A stretch of 64,000 nt of DNA from Niabella sp. (GTDB lineage Bacteria > Bacteroidota > Bacteroidia > Chitinophagales > Chitinophagaceae): assembly GCA_027493055.1 (NCBI GenBank), contig JAPUDO010000119.1, forward strand, positions 1 to 64,000, in the 5' to 3' direction. This document shows positions 8,739 to 17,082 of the stretch, one piece after another (position 1 is the stretch's first letter; each line of letters opens with the position of its first letter). The position numbers and the translations under genes were made by a program. Under the pieces are notes generated by a model. The model searched no databases. It was not told the origin of the DNA and saw only the letters and a list, made by a program, of their open reading frames with translations.

Positions 8739-8769
8739 AATAAAAATGAGATTATAGTTTGACATATCT

Positions 8770-8811
8770 TCAAAAGTCTCTCCGCCTGTCGGCGGAAGAT
8801 TTAGAGGGGCT
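8770..8811. repeat. Palindromic repeat forming the 3' end of the aminotransferase gene
   Basis: The plus strand contains CTCTCCGCCTGTCGGCGGAA followed by GATTTAGAGGGG. A second copy with the same GGCGGAAGATTTAGAGGG core lies at 10880-10912 in front of pheA. The core CCGCCTGTCGGCGG is a short hairpin. The repeat encodes the last 13 residues and the stop codon of the aminotransferase. Confidence 0.7.
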
Positions 8812-9972
8812 TTTCTTCACCCTGTCAATGGCCTCATCAAATCTTTCTACTGATCCGCAAAGACTAATTCTGATATATTGCTCACCGGCGCTACCAAAAA
8901 TGCCGCCCGGAGTAATAAATACATTAGCCTGGTACAGTACTTCATCGGCTATTTCGTAACAGTCTTTATACCTGGCAGGAATGCGTGCCCAAACAAACAT
9001 ACCTACCTGACTTTTGGAATAAGCAGCACCTAATATGTCCAGCAATTGGAAAACTTTTTCCCTTCTTTCCCTGTATATAGCATTTACTTCATCGTGCCAT
9101 TCTTTTCCCAGGGTTAAGGCTTTTGCAGCAGCAAGCTGCAGGGGCAGGAACATACCGCTGTCCATATTGCTTTTAAAGCGTAACACTTCATTGATCCTGT
9201 GTGCGGCGCCGCAAAGCACGCCCACACGCCACCCGGCCATATTGTGTGATTTGCTTAAAGAGTTCAGCTCAATTACCACATCTTTTGCTCCTTCGATGCT
9301 TAACAGGCTGACAGGCTCATCATTCAGAATAAAACTGTACGGATTATCATGAACAATTAAAAGATGATGTTTTTTAGCGAAAGCTACCAGTTGCTCAAAT
9401 ACTTCCATAACCGGCTGCTGGCCGGTAGGCATTTGGGGATAGTTCACAAAAAACAATTTAACAGCACCTTCACCCGTGCAGGAAGCCATCTGCTTTTCTA
9501 TCTGTGCAAAATCCGGCTGGTAATGATGTTCTTCCTTCAGATCATAATTCATACAAACACCACCCGCAATTTTTACGTTGCTGCTATAAGTAGGATAACC
9601 GGGATTGGGTACAAGAGCAACATCTCCTTCGTTCAGGTAGGTCATGCAGATATGCATAATACCTTCCTTGCTGCCTATCAGGGGTAAAATTTCAGTATCC
9701 GCATCAAGCGAAACGCCGTACCAGTTCCGGTACCAGTCCGCAAACGCCTTACGCAATACAGGGCTGCCTTTATAATTTTGATAGCCATGCACATCGGGCT
9801 TCTGCGCTTCTTCAAATAAAACTTTTACCACATCGGGGTGCGGCGGCAGATCAGGGCTTCCTATCCCCAGGTTTATCACTTTTTTCCCCTGCTTGTTCAG
9901 CTCATCAATTTCTCTTAGCTTTTTTGAGAAGTAGTACTCACCAACGCCCTGTAATCTTTTTGCTATTTCCAT
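8770..9972 (-). CDS. Class I/II PLP-dependent aminotransferase of the Phe/Tyr branch
   Basis: Fold-type I aminotransferase, by context the transaminase that finishes phenylalanine and tyrosine synthesis. In the 400 residues the PLP lysine is K241 in NSLSKSHNMAGWR; NYPQMPTG (177-184), HDNPYS (208-213) and the substrate-carboxylate Arg in YIRISLCG near 375 are present. The closest named relatives by motif are LL-diaminopimelate and aromatic aminotransferases, so substrate is inferred from position between pheA and tyrA. It overlaps pheA by 10 bp, implying coupled translation. The last 13 residues (SPSKSSADRRRDF) are encoded by a repeat that supplies the stop codon. Confidence 0.9.
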   Translation of the reverse strand: MEIAKRLQGVGEYYFSKKLREIDELNKQGKKVINLGIGSPDLPPHPDVVKVLFEEAQKPDVHGYQNYKGSPVLRKAFADWYRNWYGVSLDADTEILPLIGSKEGIMHICMTYLNEGDVALVPNPGYPTYSSNVKIAGGVCMNYDLKEEHHYQPDFAQIEKQMASCTGEGAVKLFFVNYPQMPTGQQPVMEVFEQLVAFAKKHHLLIVHDNPYSFILNDEPVSLLSIEGAKDVVIELNSLSKSHNMAGWRVGVLCGAAHRINEVLRFKSNMDSGMFLPLQLAAAKALTLGKEWHDEVNAIYRERREKVFQLLDILGAAYSKSQVGMFVWARIPARYKDCYEIADEVLYQANVFITPGGIFGSAGEQYIRISLCGSVERFDEAIDRVKKSPSKSSADRRRDF

Positions 9973-10862
9973 ATACCTTTATTATAAATGCCATAAATTT
10001 TAATGTCTTCGGTAAGAGGCCTGATCTTTTTGATAACTCTTTCAAAAGATTCCATATTATCGAACTCCATATCTGCGTGAAACTGGTATTTAAACTCCGA
10101 TCCGGGAATAGGAAAGCTTTGCAGCTTGGTAAGATTCACCTTATGGATAGCTATCACACCCAGAACCCTTGCCAGTGACCCTTCTTTATGTATGGTTTGA
10201 AAATTGACAGAGGCTTTATTTCCTGTTTGCTGCTCTCCAACATCTTCCGGTCTTTTCAGAACCAGGAAACGGGTATAGTTCTTTTTTAAAGTCTGGATCT
10301 TAGGTGCTATTACTTTCAGCCCGTAAATATCCGCTGCCAGGCTGCTTGCAATGGCTGCAATATGTTTGCTTTTATATTGAGCTATGTGCCTGGCGCTTAA
10401 AGCAGTATCATCACTTTCCACCAGCTTCCATTTGTACTGATCTAAAAACTTATAGCACTGCTGCAATGCCATGGTATGAGAATGCACTTCTTTGATATCT
10501 TCCAGCTCCACTTCCGGGTTTACCAGCAAATTCTGATGGATCTGCATATATATTTCACCCGTAACTTTCAGGTTGCTGCCCTGTATTAAATTATAATTAG
10601 GCAGGATGCTCCCGGCTATGGAGTTTTCGATGGCCATGATACAACCATCCGCCCTTTTATCTTTAGCAGCAGCTATCACCTCTTTAAAGGTAGTGCAGCA
10701 TTCCACACTCACACTTTTATCAAAAAAATAGTTAGCAGCCTGTTGATGAAAGCAGCCTTCAATACCCTGAATGGCAATATGAGGTGTGGGTTCTGCCAAC
10801 TTTCCCTTTAAGGAAATTCCCGCATCATTATTATCGGAGGTCTCTTTTAATATCGTACTCAT
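9963..10862 (-). CDS. pheA: Prephenate dehydratase with ACT domain
   Basis: Converts prephenate to phenylpyruvate. Residues of about 27-205 are the dehydratase domain with the NYTRFLVL (TRF) active-site motif; about 215-295 are an ACT domain with GSLARVLGVIAIHKVNLTKL, the Phe-binding GALARV-type motif. The ESRP motif of the E. coli protein is replaced by QSFPIPG. There is no fused chorismate mutase, consistent with the mutase being on the DAHP synthase. First structural gene after the attenuator at 10914-11059; its start codon lies 52 bp beyond the terminator T-run. Confidence 0.95.
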   Translation of the reverse strand: MSTILKETSDNNDAGISLKGKLAEPTPHIAIQGIEGCFHQQAANYFFDKSVSVECCTTFKEVIAAAKDKRADGCIMAIENSIAGSILPNYNLIQGSNLKVTGEIYMQIHQNLLVNPEVELEDIKEVHSHTMALQQCYKFLDQYKWKLVESDDTALSARHIAQYKSKHIAAIASSLAADIYGLKVIAPKIQTLKKNYTRFLVLKRPEDVGEQQTGNKASVNFQTIHKEGSLARVLGVIAIHKVNLTKLQSFPIPGSEFKYQFHADMEFDNMESFERVIKKIRPLTEDIKIYGIYNKGIWK

Positions 10863-10876
10863 TTTATATAAGTTTT

Positions 10877-10913
10877 GCTAAGTCTTCCTACCGCGGCGGA
10901 AGATTTAGAGGGA
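10877..10913. repeat. Palindromic repeat in the pheA leader
   Basis: Contains CCGCGGCGGAAGATTTAGAGG, a relative of the repeat that ends the aminotransferase gene at 8770-8811. It lies between the attenuator terminator and the pheA start codon, so it is transcribed only when the attenuator reads through. Confidence 0.6.
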
Positions 10914-10947
10914 TCAAAAAAAGTCCCGGCTATTTTCGCCGGGACTT
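10914..10947 (-). terminator. Attenuator terminator hairpin of the aromatic operon
   Basis: On the minus strand AAGTCCCGGC (10947-10938), loop GAAAATA, then GCCGGGACTT (10930-10921) form a perfect 10 bp stem followed by a run of seven T residues counting the stem end. It lies 5' of pheA, so it acts inside the leader rather than at the end of a gene. The upstream arm can pair instead with GCCGGGA at 11003-10997, inside the leader peptide frame, giving an antiterminator. Confidence 0.88.
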
Positions 10948-10987
10948 CTTATGTTGAGTTCTTTTTTCCTGTTTCGGTTGAGTTCAA

Positions 10988-11059
10988 CTATAGTATTCCC
11001 GGCCTCATTTTATAAAAGAAGCTAAAATAAAAGCCGGTAAAAAATCGTGCTGTACTCAT
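10988..11059 (-). CDS. Phe/Tyr-rich leader peptide of the aromatic operon attenuator
   Basis: A 23-codon frame beginning MSTARFFTGFYFSFFY and ending KMRPGIL before TAG. Six Phe and two Tyr codons fall within 11 consecutive residues (6-16). It starts 7 nt after a consensus Bacteroidota -7 box and stops 41 nt before the terminator stem. CCGGC in the Thr-Gly codons (11037-11033) can pair with GCCGG (11003-10999), which can pair with the 5' arm of the terminator, the classic 1:2, 2:3, 3:4 arrangement. Expected logic: stalling at Phe or Tyr codons frees segment 2 to block termination. Not a standard annotated gene because of its size. Confidence 0.85.
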   Translation of the reverse strand: MSTARFFTGFYFSFFYKMRPGIL

Positions 11060-11066
11060 TGCAGAG

Positions 11067-11099
11067 CAAATTTATAAGATAAAAATTAATAAACAAAAA
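11067..11099 (-). promoter_or_regulatory. Promoter of the aromatic amino acid operon
   Basis: TTTTTG (11099-11094), exactly 19 nt, then TAAATTTG (11074-11067): a full match to the Bacteroidota sigma-ABfr consensus TTTG-N19-TAnnTTTG. The transcript would start at or a few bases before the leader ATG at 11059, making the leader peptide mRNA nearly leaderless. Confidence 0.82.
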
Positions 11100-11180
11100 T
11101 TTTTTGTGCAAACGTTTGAGCCTATTTATAGATTATGATTCAGCATATTTAAACAAACAATTGTTTGTTGCAAATTGGGA

Positions 11181-11471
11181 TCAATATGCTAATGGCGATC
11201 TGCTGGTATGCCTCAAACGAACAATCCTTATCTCGTTCTGTTTTACCCTGTAGGAAATTCTATAATGATATATTTCAAATGCACGCCAGGTTCCATCATT
11301 ATTTTTCTTATACTTATCAAGGCGATGTTTCTCCGGTTGTTCTGGCAAGCTTAAAACAGCAGTAATAATTCCCCTGCGAACCTTTATAGCATTCTGATAA
11401 GAGTCCTTTAGAATATATCTATAAATTTCCTTAAACTCATTTTTAGCATTAATACTCCAAACAATCACCAT
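11181..11471 (-). CDS. ParE/RelE-family toxin of a toxin-antitoxin pair
   Basis: A 96-residue basic protein with the compact ParE/RelE fold signature: WSINAKNEFKEIYRYILKDS at the N-terminus (helical hairpin) and EIYHYRISYRVKQNEIRIVRLRHTSRSP at the C-terminus (beta sheet ending RHTSR). ParE toxins act on gyrase and RelE toxins on ribosome-bound mRNA; the sequence does not settle which. It overlaps the upstream antitoxin gene by 7 bp, the usual coupled order of antitoxin then toxin. Its 3' end points toward the aromatic operon promoter, with about 80 bp between them. Confidence 0.85.
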   Translation of the reverse strand: MVIVWSINAKNEFKEIYRYILKDSYQNAIKVRRGIITAVLSLPEQPEKHRLDKYKKNNDGTWRAFEIYHYRISYRVKQNEIRIVRLRHTSRSPLAY

Positions 11472-11680
11472 TGTTCCGATTCCTTTAATAAAAGCTCCAT
11501 TGTAATATAAGCGCCACTATCTATTTCAGCATCCCCTTCTTCCAACTCCTTATTATACTCTTCCAAAGTCTGAGGGTTATTAGCAGCTTTAAAGGAAACT
11601 CCCAGAAACCTTAATGTCTCCAACAGGAATTTTTTCTTGGAAGTATCTTCAATTTTATCAAAATCAATTATCAGTTCCAT
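11465..11680 (-). CDS. Antitoxin partner of the ParE-like toxin
   Basis: An acidic 71-residue protein (MELIIDFDKIEDTSKKKFLL...) with a C-terminal segment rich in Glu and Leu that would wrap the toxin. I do not recognise a DNA-binding domain by eye; identification rests on size, charge, overlap with the ParE-like gene and position upstream of it. A TAnnTTTG match (TAACTTTG on the minus strand at 11757-11750) lies 70 bp upstream, but without a well spaced TTTG. Confidence 0.75.
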   Translation of the reverse strand: MELIIDFDKIEDTSKKKFLLETLRFLGVSFKAANNPQTLEEYNKELEEGDAEIDSGAYITMELLLKESEQW

Positions 11681-11855
11681 AAATCCTTGTATTTATAATA
11701 TTTTGTAACATAATGCTGGCACGTTTTACACAAACTTTTACGACGATTTCAAAGTTACTCCATTTTTAAAAACTATTTTATCAAAACTTAGTTTTTAGCA
11801 GATGCTAATCCTCAACCCAAAATGCTTAATTTCCCTGCCTGTTTTATAAGTAAGA

Positions 11856-12581
11856 ATGGATATACGCAACGGGATATTTTTATTTATCATCATTACCGGA
11901 ACTATTTTAAGTATCCTGTTCAAAAAGCTAACCCTGCCAGCAGCCGTTACAGGCGGATTACTCAGCAGTTTTATTTACCTGGCCGCAGGATTTCCCGGTG
12001 TCATAGTAATGGCAGCCTTCTTTATAATAGGGGTATGGGCCACTTCATGGAAGCTGGATATAAAACTAAAAACAGGGCTGGCAGAAACCGGTAAAGGCAA
12101 ACGAACCACCGGCCAGGTATTTGCTAATGCCGGACTCCCCGCTATTATTGGCCTGACAAACTGGCTCTTTCCTTCGTTACCTTTTCACGCGCCGGTTCTT
12201 ATAGCATCCTGTTTTTCTGCAGCCACGGCAGATACGGTTTCCTCGGAACTGGGAAATGTTTATGGACGCCGGTTTTACAATATCCTTAATTTTAAAAAGG
12301 ATGAAAAAGGATCAAATGGGGTGATAAGCCTTGAAGGTAGCTTACTGGGGGTTGCAGGAAGCCTTGTTATTGCACTTCTATATATTGCTTTTAACAATGG
12401 CTCAGTCAGCTCCTTTATAATCATTGCAGTTGCCGGAACGGTTGGCAATATTACAGACTCAGTATGTGGCGCTACACTGGAACGAAAAGGCTGGCTAAGC
12501 AATAATGCCGTTAACTTTCTGAATACCAGCGCTGCCGCTGTAACATCCTGGGCCTTATCAATATCATTTTCGGGTTTTTAG
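11856..12581 (+). CDS. DUF92 family integral membrane protein
   Basis: A 241-residue hydrophobic protein with about seven membrane segments. The DUF92/TMEM19 signatures are visible: TWxLDIKLKTG-like loop (SWKLDIKLKTGLAETGKGKR), GQVFANAGLPAIIG, SCFSAATADTVSSELGNVYG and GTVGNITDSVCGATLERKG. The plant relative VTE6 is a phytyl-phosphate kinase, so a polyprenyl or CTP-dependent kinase role is possible, but bacterial members are uncharacterised. It stands alone, 88 bp upstream of the DUF4294 gene. Confidence 0.9.
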   Translation: MDIRNGIFLFIIITGTILSILFKKLTLPAAVTGGLLSSFIYLAAGFPGVIVMAAFFIIGVWATSWKLDIKLKTGLAETGKGKRTTGQVFANAGLPAIIGLTNWLFPSLPFHAPVLIASCFSAATADTVSSELGNVYGRRFYNILNFKKDEKGSNGVISLEGSLLGVAGSLVIALLYIAFNNGSVSSFIIIAVAGTVGNITDSVCGATLERKGWLSNNAVNFLNTSAAAVTSWALSISFSGF

Positions 12582-12657
12582 CTCCAGGGAGCATAAATTA
12601 TGATTTTCTTATCATTTAGAAAGAAGCGGAAAATTCCTTATTATATCTGACAGCTAT

Positions 12658-12665
12658 TAACTTTG
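12658..12665 (+). promoter_or_regulatory. -7 promoter element of the DUF4294 gene
   Basis: TAACTTTG matches TAnnTTTG and ends five bases before the TTG start codon at 12671, suggesting a leaderless mRNA. No TTTG is found at the right distance upstream. Confidence 0.5.
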
Positions 12666-12670
12666 CAAAG

Positions 12671-13387
12671 TTGAATACCCTTTGGAAATATTGTCTACTT
12701 GTAATAACTGCTCTAACATTTTCTGTCGGTAGCAGCGCACAGACGTCTGCGGCTGATACTGTTCGTATTCCTCCCATGCCAAGCATGGAGGAAATTATGA
12801 AAGACTGGGGACCTTTAGACCTATTGAAGGTTCCGGCTATATGGTATGGAACAGATTATAACTCCTTTAAGTTAATGCCTTACACCGAAGAAGAAAATGT
12901 ATGGGTATCCAAACTGCCCCCGGCCAAACTGGAACAGGTAAAACGGGAGTATAACCGGCTCCGCAACGCTGTTTATGTTTGCTATCCTTATGCAAGAATT
13001 GCAGGCAATACCATCAACCAGATAAATAAAGAAATTGAAATTGCAGGAAAAAAGAAGGACAGGAAAGCAATTATTAAAGAGAAAGAGAAAGAGCTTAAAA
13101 AGCAGTTTGCCGACCCGCTTACCAATCTTTCTGTTTACCAGGGCAGGGTTCTGATGAAGCTCATCAACCGCCAAACCGGCAATAACTGTTACGAAATATT
13201 AAAAGAATATAAAGGAGGGCTGAGCGCAAGGCTTTATCAGACTATTGCTTTTTTTTACGGAGGCAACCTGAAGCAGGATTTTAACCTGAAAGAGAGCTTT
13301 GACCGCGATATAGAAAACTTTGTCAAAGAGATTGATGCCACATGGTACAACAACCCTTACCGTAATCCTGCGTATATCAGGCAGTAA
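12671..13387 (+). CDS. DUF4294 family secreted protein
   Basis: A 238-residue protein of the Bacteroidota-specific DUF4294 family. The TTG start at 12671 is preferred because it gives a proper signal peptide (LWKYCLLVITALTFSVGSSAQ, cleavage after about residue 24); the next ATG lies beyond it. The mature part has LRNAVYVCYPYARIAGNTIN and RVLMKLINRQTGNNCYEILK, typical of the family, and a Lys/Glu-rich helix between. Function unknown; probably periplasmic or outer-membrane associated. Followed by the DUF2723 gene with a 102 bp spacer. Confidence 0.88.
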   Translation: MNTLWKYCLLVITALTFSVGSSAQTSAADTVRIPPMPSMEEIMKDWGPLDLLKVPAIWYGTDYNSFKLMPYTEEENVWVSKLPPAKLEQVKREYNRLRNAVYVCYPYARIAGNTINQINKEIEIAGKKKDRKAIIKEKEKELKKQFADPLTNLSVYQGRVLMKLINRQTGNNCYEILKEYKGGLSARLYQTIAFFYGGNLKQDFNLKESFDRDIENFVKEIDATWYNNPYRNPAYIRQ

Positions 13388-13489
13388 ACAATCTTTACAA
13401 TTTCACAAATTTCAAACATCCACTCTCAAATTAGAGCTAAGTGGGTGCTTTATCCCTATTTTTGCGGGCGTTATAAATGCTATTTTAAC

Positions 13490-16400
13490 ATGAATTTCAA
13501 AAAAGTAAACAACATTACAGGCTGGGTGGTTTTTGCAATTGCCGCTCTTACATATACGCTCACCAAAGAAGCCAGGGGATCTTTGTGGGATTGTGGTGAA
13601 TTTGTTGCGTGTGCATTTAAATTAGGTATGCCCCACCCTCCCGGCGCTCCTTTGTTTACTTTATTGGGCCGGTTTTTTATTGTACTGTTTGGAGACAATC
13701 CACAAACCGCTGCTAATGCTGTTAACTTTATGAGTGCATTGGCCAGCGCCGCAACTATTCTTTTCCTTTTCTGGACCATTACACACTTTGCCCGTAAAAT
13801 GTTTGTAAAAGCAGGTGAAACGCTTACGGCCCCGCAGTTAATTACAGTAATGGGTGCAGGCGCTGTGGGTGCCCTGGCTTATACTTTCACTGATTCTTTC
13901 TGGTATAGTGCCGTAGAAGGTGAGGTTTATGCACTGTCTTCTTTCTTTACCGCACTGGTATTCTGGATCATCTTAAAATGGGAACATGCTGATGAACATG
14001 CGGGTGAAGACGAGGCCGCGCGTGTACAAAGCGACCGCTGGATCATTTTCCTTTTCTTCATGATGGGTTTATCCATTGGTGTGCACCTGTTAAACCTGCT
14101 TACTATTCCTGCTATTGTGATGATCTATTATTACCGCAGGTTTAAACCCACTACTAAAGGCTCCGTTATTGCTTTCCTTATAGGTTGTGCTATTACCGGC
14201 ATCGTTCAGGTGGCCGTTATTCAATATAGTATGAAAGCTGCCGGATTGTTTGATGTGTTTTTTGTAAATACTTTCAGGTTGCCTTTTTTCTCAGGCTTTG
14301 CCGCTTATTTTATACTGATCGCAGCTTTAATTGCATGGGCGCTGATGTTTAAGCCCAATGTATCCAAAGCAAAAATTATTACCTGGACCGCTTTATTCTT
14401 CACACTGGCATTTTTGCCTTTTGCCTTTTCAGGCACAGCAGCCGTTTTTAAAATTATATTGCTTTTAATTATTGGTGCTGCGCTAGGATATTTTATTAAA
14501 ACCTCAGCTTTAAAGATCCTGAAACTTTCGCTTTGGTGTTTTGCTTTTATGATGCTGGGATATTTTATGTATTTCACATCTATTATCCGCAGCCATGCCA
14601 ACCCGGGCATCGACATGAACAATGTTGATAACCCGATCAACCTGGTTTATTACCTGGGCCGCGAGCAATATGGCAGCGCCCCTCTGATCTACGGACCTCA
14701 TTTTGTAGCCCAATACAGGGATGACGATGGAGATGGAATGGTTGACATGCAGTATGGTGAAATGAAATATACCAAGGGAAAAGATAAATACATTCCTTCC
14801 GGAAGAGACCGTAAACCGCTGTATCAAAGCAGCGATATGCAGCTGTTTCCCCGCGTTTGGGATCCCAGCAACGACCAGGGCCACGCACAGTTTTATGCCG
14901 ATTGGCTGAACCTTGACCAGCGCCGTGATGAAAACACAGGGCAAATGATATATGGTGCTCCAAGCTATGGAGATAATCTGAACTGGTTCCTGACTTACCA
15001 GACAGACTTCTTGTTCATGCGCTATTTTATGTGGAACTTTGCAGGCCGCCAGAACGATTTGCAGGGATTTGGAAATAAAAGAGATGGCAACTGGATATCA
15101 GGGATCAGCCTGATTGATTCACCCCGCCTGGGCGATCAGAGTAAAATGCCCGAAAGCCTGAAACAAAACAAAGCACATAACAAATTATACATGCTGCCCC
15201 TTGTGTTAGGGATCTTAGGTTTTGTATTCCAATTGATAACCAATCGCCGGGACTTTATTGTAACCTTTATACTGTTCTTTTTTATGGGAGAAGCGCTGGT
15301 GCTTTACCTGAACGCTCCCGGTAACATGCCAAGAGAAAGAGACTATGTATTTGTGGGCGCTATGTATGTATTTGCAATATGGATAGGTTTATCCGTACTG
15401 GCATTTGTAAGGATGGCGCTTGAAAAAACAGATAAAGATCTTTTCAAAAAGGTATTAATATATGGGTCTACCGTAACCTTCCTGGTTACTATACTCACCA
15501 GTCTGAACGGCACTGCAGGCGGAGCTATTACGGCCAGCATTGCAGCGGCTGTACTGTTTGCTATAGTGGTAGCTGCTGTAACCTATATTATTAAAGCTGT
15601 ATCGGGCAAGGATACCAATTTCAGGATGGCTGGTATTACCGCCACAGCCATTACCCTGCTGGTGCCGGTGCTGATGGCACAACAGGAATGGGACGACCAT
15701 GACCGGAGCAGGAAAACCATGGCCCCTGATCTTGCAAAAGACTACCTGGAAAGCTGTGCTCCTAATGCTATTCTTTTCACATTTGGAGACAATGACACCT
15801 ACCCTCTCTGGTATGCGCAGGAAGTGGAAGGCATCAGAACAGATATCCGCATCATCAATACCAGCCTGCTGGGTATAGACTGGTACATCAATCAGCTAAG
15901 ATACAAGATCAATAATGCAGACAGTGTAGATGTGATCTGGAGTCCTGAACAGATAGAAGGCCATAACAGGGAATATATCCGGCTTGGCAGGCAGCAGGAG
16001 GGACAAAGCCTCGACCCTAACGCCTATTATCCCTTATATGATATAATGAAAGATTACCTGGGACAAAAAGTTACAGACAATGATGGTAACGATGTAGGGC
16101 CTAATACCATGCCTTTCAAAAAGTTCTTTGTACCTGTGAATAAAGAGCTCGTTTACAAAAACGGTACTGCTACTCCTGCAGACAGCGTTCTGGACCAGCT
16201 GGCATTTGAGATCCCCTCCGGCGCTATTGCCCGCAACGATCTTATCATGCTTAATATCATTGCTACTAATAAATGGCAAAGGCCTATTTACTTTACAGCT
16301 GCTTACGGCGAGTTAGGCTTTGGACAGCACCTGCGCAAAGACGGGCTTACTTACAGGTTAGTTCCGTTCAATGTAAAAGCACCGCAGCAAAACTGGGTTA

Positions 16401-17020
16401 TTGACCAGGCCATGAGAACCATGAGAGCAGGAGGTTCATCTGTAAGAGACAATAACCTGAATGCCATCTTTGATAATCTTAAAAAATTTGAATTTGGCGG
16501 CGCCAATAAAAAAGGCGTTTATTTCGATGAGGTAAACAGGCAGTATTTGCTGAATATCAGGGGTATTTTTGCTGAAGCAGCAGGTAATCTTGCCGATGCA
16601 GGCAAAACGGACGAAGCTGTTAAATTGCTCAATAAAGAAGCTGAAGGTATTGATCCTGAAAACCTGCCTTATGGTATGGCAAGCCGTTACAGCCAGCACA
16701 ATCAAACCGGTATAATGCTCACCGAATCCTATTATAAAACAGGCAAGCTGGATCAGGCCAGGAAAATTGCTGCTGCCGTAAGGAAAGATATAAACGGGCA
16801 GAGAGCTTATTATGATTACCTTAAAAAAGAGCGGCCTGAATATTATGCCGGGCTGGAACATACCGAGGTGATACTAAACGAAATAATGGATGAAGTACTC
16901 AACCAGGTAGAGCAGCAGTATGATCCTTTGAAAAAGGCCGCTAAAAATCCGGCCCAGGAGCTTACCCCTGACCAATTATTAAAAGCGGCAGACAGCGCCC
17001 AGCAGGCTGCTGGCCAATAA
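13490..17020 (+). CDS. DUF2723 family membrane protein, probable protein O-mannosyltransferase (GT117-like)
   Basis: A 1176-residue protein with about a dozen or more membrane helices in residues 1-700 and a soluble C-terminal region. The family block WDCGEFVACAFKLGMPHPPG (33-52) with its acidic residues resembles the catalytic loop of GT-C mannosyltransferases; CAPNAILFTFGDNDTYPLWY and NMPRERDYVF are other conserved stretches. In Bacteroidota the family has been linked to protein O-glycosylation; the precise role here is inferred. The ATG at 13490 is chosen over upstream GTG at 13445 because TATTTTTG (13457-13464), a -7 box match, lies between them. A strong terminator follows. Confidence 0.9.
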   Translation: MNFKKVNNITGWVVFAIAALTYTLTKEARGSLWDCGEFVACAFKLGMPHPPGAPLFTLLGRFFIVLFGDNPQTAANAVNFMSALASAATILFLFWTITHFARKMFVKAGETLTAPQLITVMGAGAVGALAYTFTDSFWYSAVEGEVYALSSFFTALVFWIILKWEHADEHAGEDEAARVQSDRWIIFLFFMMGLSIGVHLLNLLTIPAIVMIYYYRRFKPTTKGSVIAFLIGCAITGIVQVAVIQYSMKAAGLFDVFFVNTFRLPFFSGFAAYFILIAALIAWALMFKPNVSKAKIITWTALFFTLAFLPFAFSGTAAVFKIILLLIIGAALGYFIKTSALKILKLSLWCFAFMMLGYFMYFTSIIRSHANPGIDMNNVDNPINLVYYLGREQYGSAPLIYGPHFVAQYRDDDGDGMVDMQYGEMKYTKGKDKYIPSGRDRKPLYQSSDMQLFPRVWDPSNDQGHAQFYADWLNLDQRRDENTGQMIYGAPSYGDNLNWFLTYQTDFLFMRYFMWNFAGRQNDLQGFGNKRDGNWISGISLIDSPRLGDQSKMPESLKQNKAHNKLYMLPLVLGILGFVFQLITNRRDFIVTFILFFFMGEALVLYLNAPGNMPRERDYVFVGAMYVFAIWIGLSVLAFVRMALEKTDKDLFKKVLIYGSTVTFLVTILTSLNGTAGGAITASIAAAVLFAIVVAAVTYIIKAVSGKDTNFRMAGITATAITLLVPVLMAQQEWDDHDRSRKTMAPDLAKDYLESCAPNAILFTFGDNDTYPLWYAQEVEGIRTDIRIINTSLLGIDWYINQLRYKINNADSVDVIWSPEQIEGHNREYIRLGRQQEGQSLDPNAYYPLYDIMKDYLGQKVTDNDGNDVGPNTMPFKKFFVPVNKELVYKNGTATPADSVLDQLAFEIPSGAIARNDLIMLNIIATNKWQRPIYFTAAYGELGFGQHLRKDGLTYRLVPFNVKAPQQNWVIDQAMRTMRAGGSSVRDNNLNAIFDNLKKFEFGGANKKGVYFDEVNRQYLLNIRGIFAEAAGNLADAGKTDEAVKLLNKEAEGIDPENLPYGMASRYSQHNQTGIMLTESYYKTGKLDQARKIAAAVRKDINGQRAYYDYLKKERPEYYAGLEHTEVILNEIMDEVLNQVEQQYDPLKKAAKNPAQELTPDQLLKAADSAQQAAGQ

Positions 17021-17046
17021 GTCAATAGCTTAAAAATAATACACAG

Positions 17047-17077
17047 AGGCTGTCCTTTAAAAACGGGCAGCCTTTTT
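17047..17077 (+). terminator. Terminator of the DUF2723 gene
   Basis: AGGCTGTCC (17047-17055) and GGGCAGCCT (17065-17073) form a stem with one mismatch, followed by TTTTTT. It starts 27 bp after the stop codon. Confidence 0.85.
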
Positions 17078-17082
17078 TAGTT

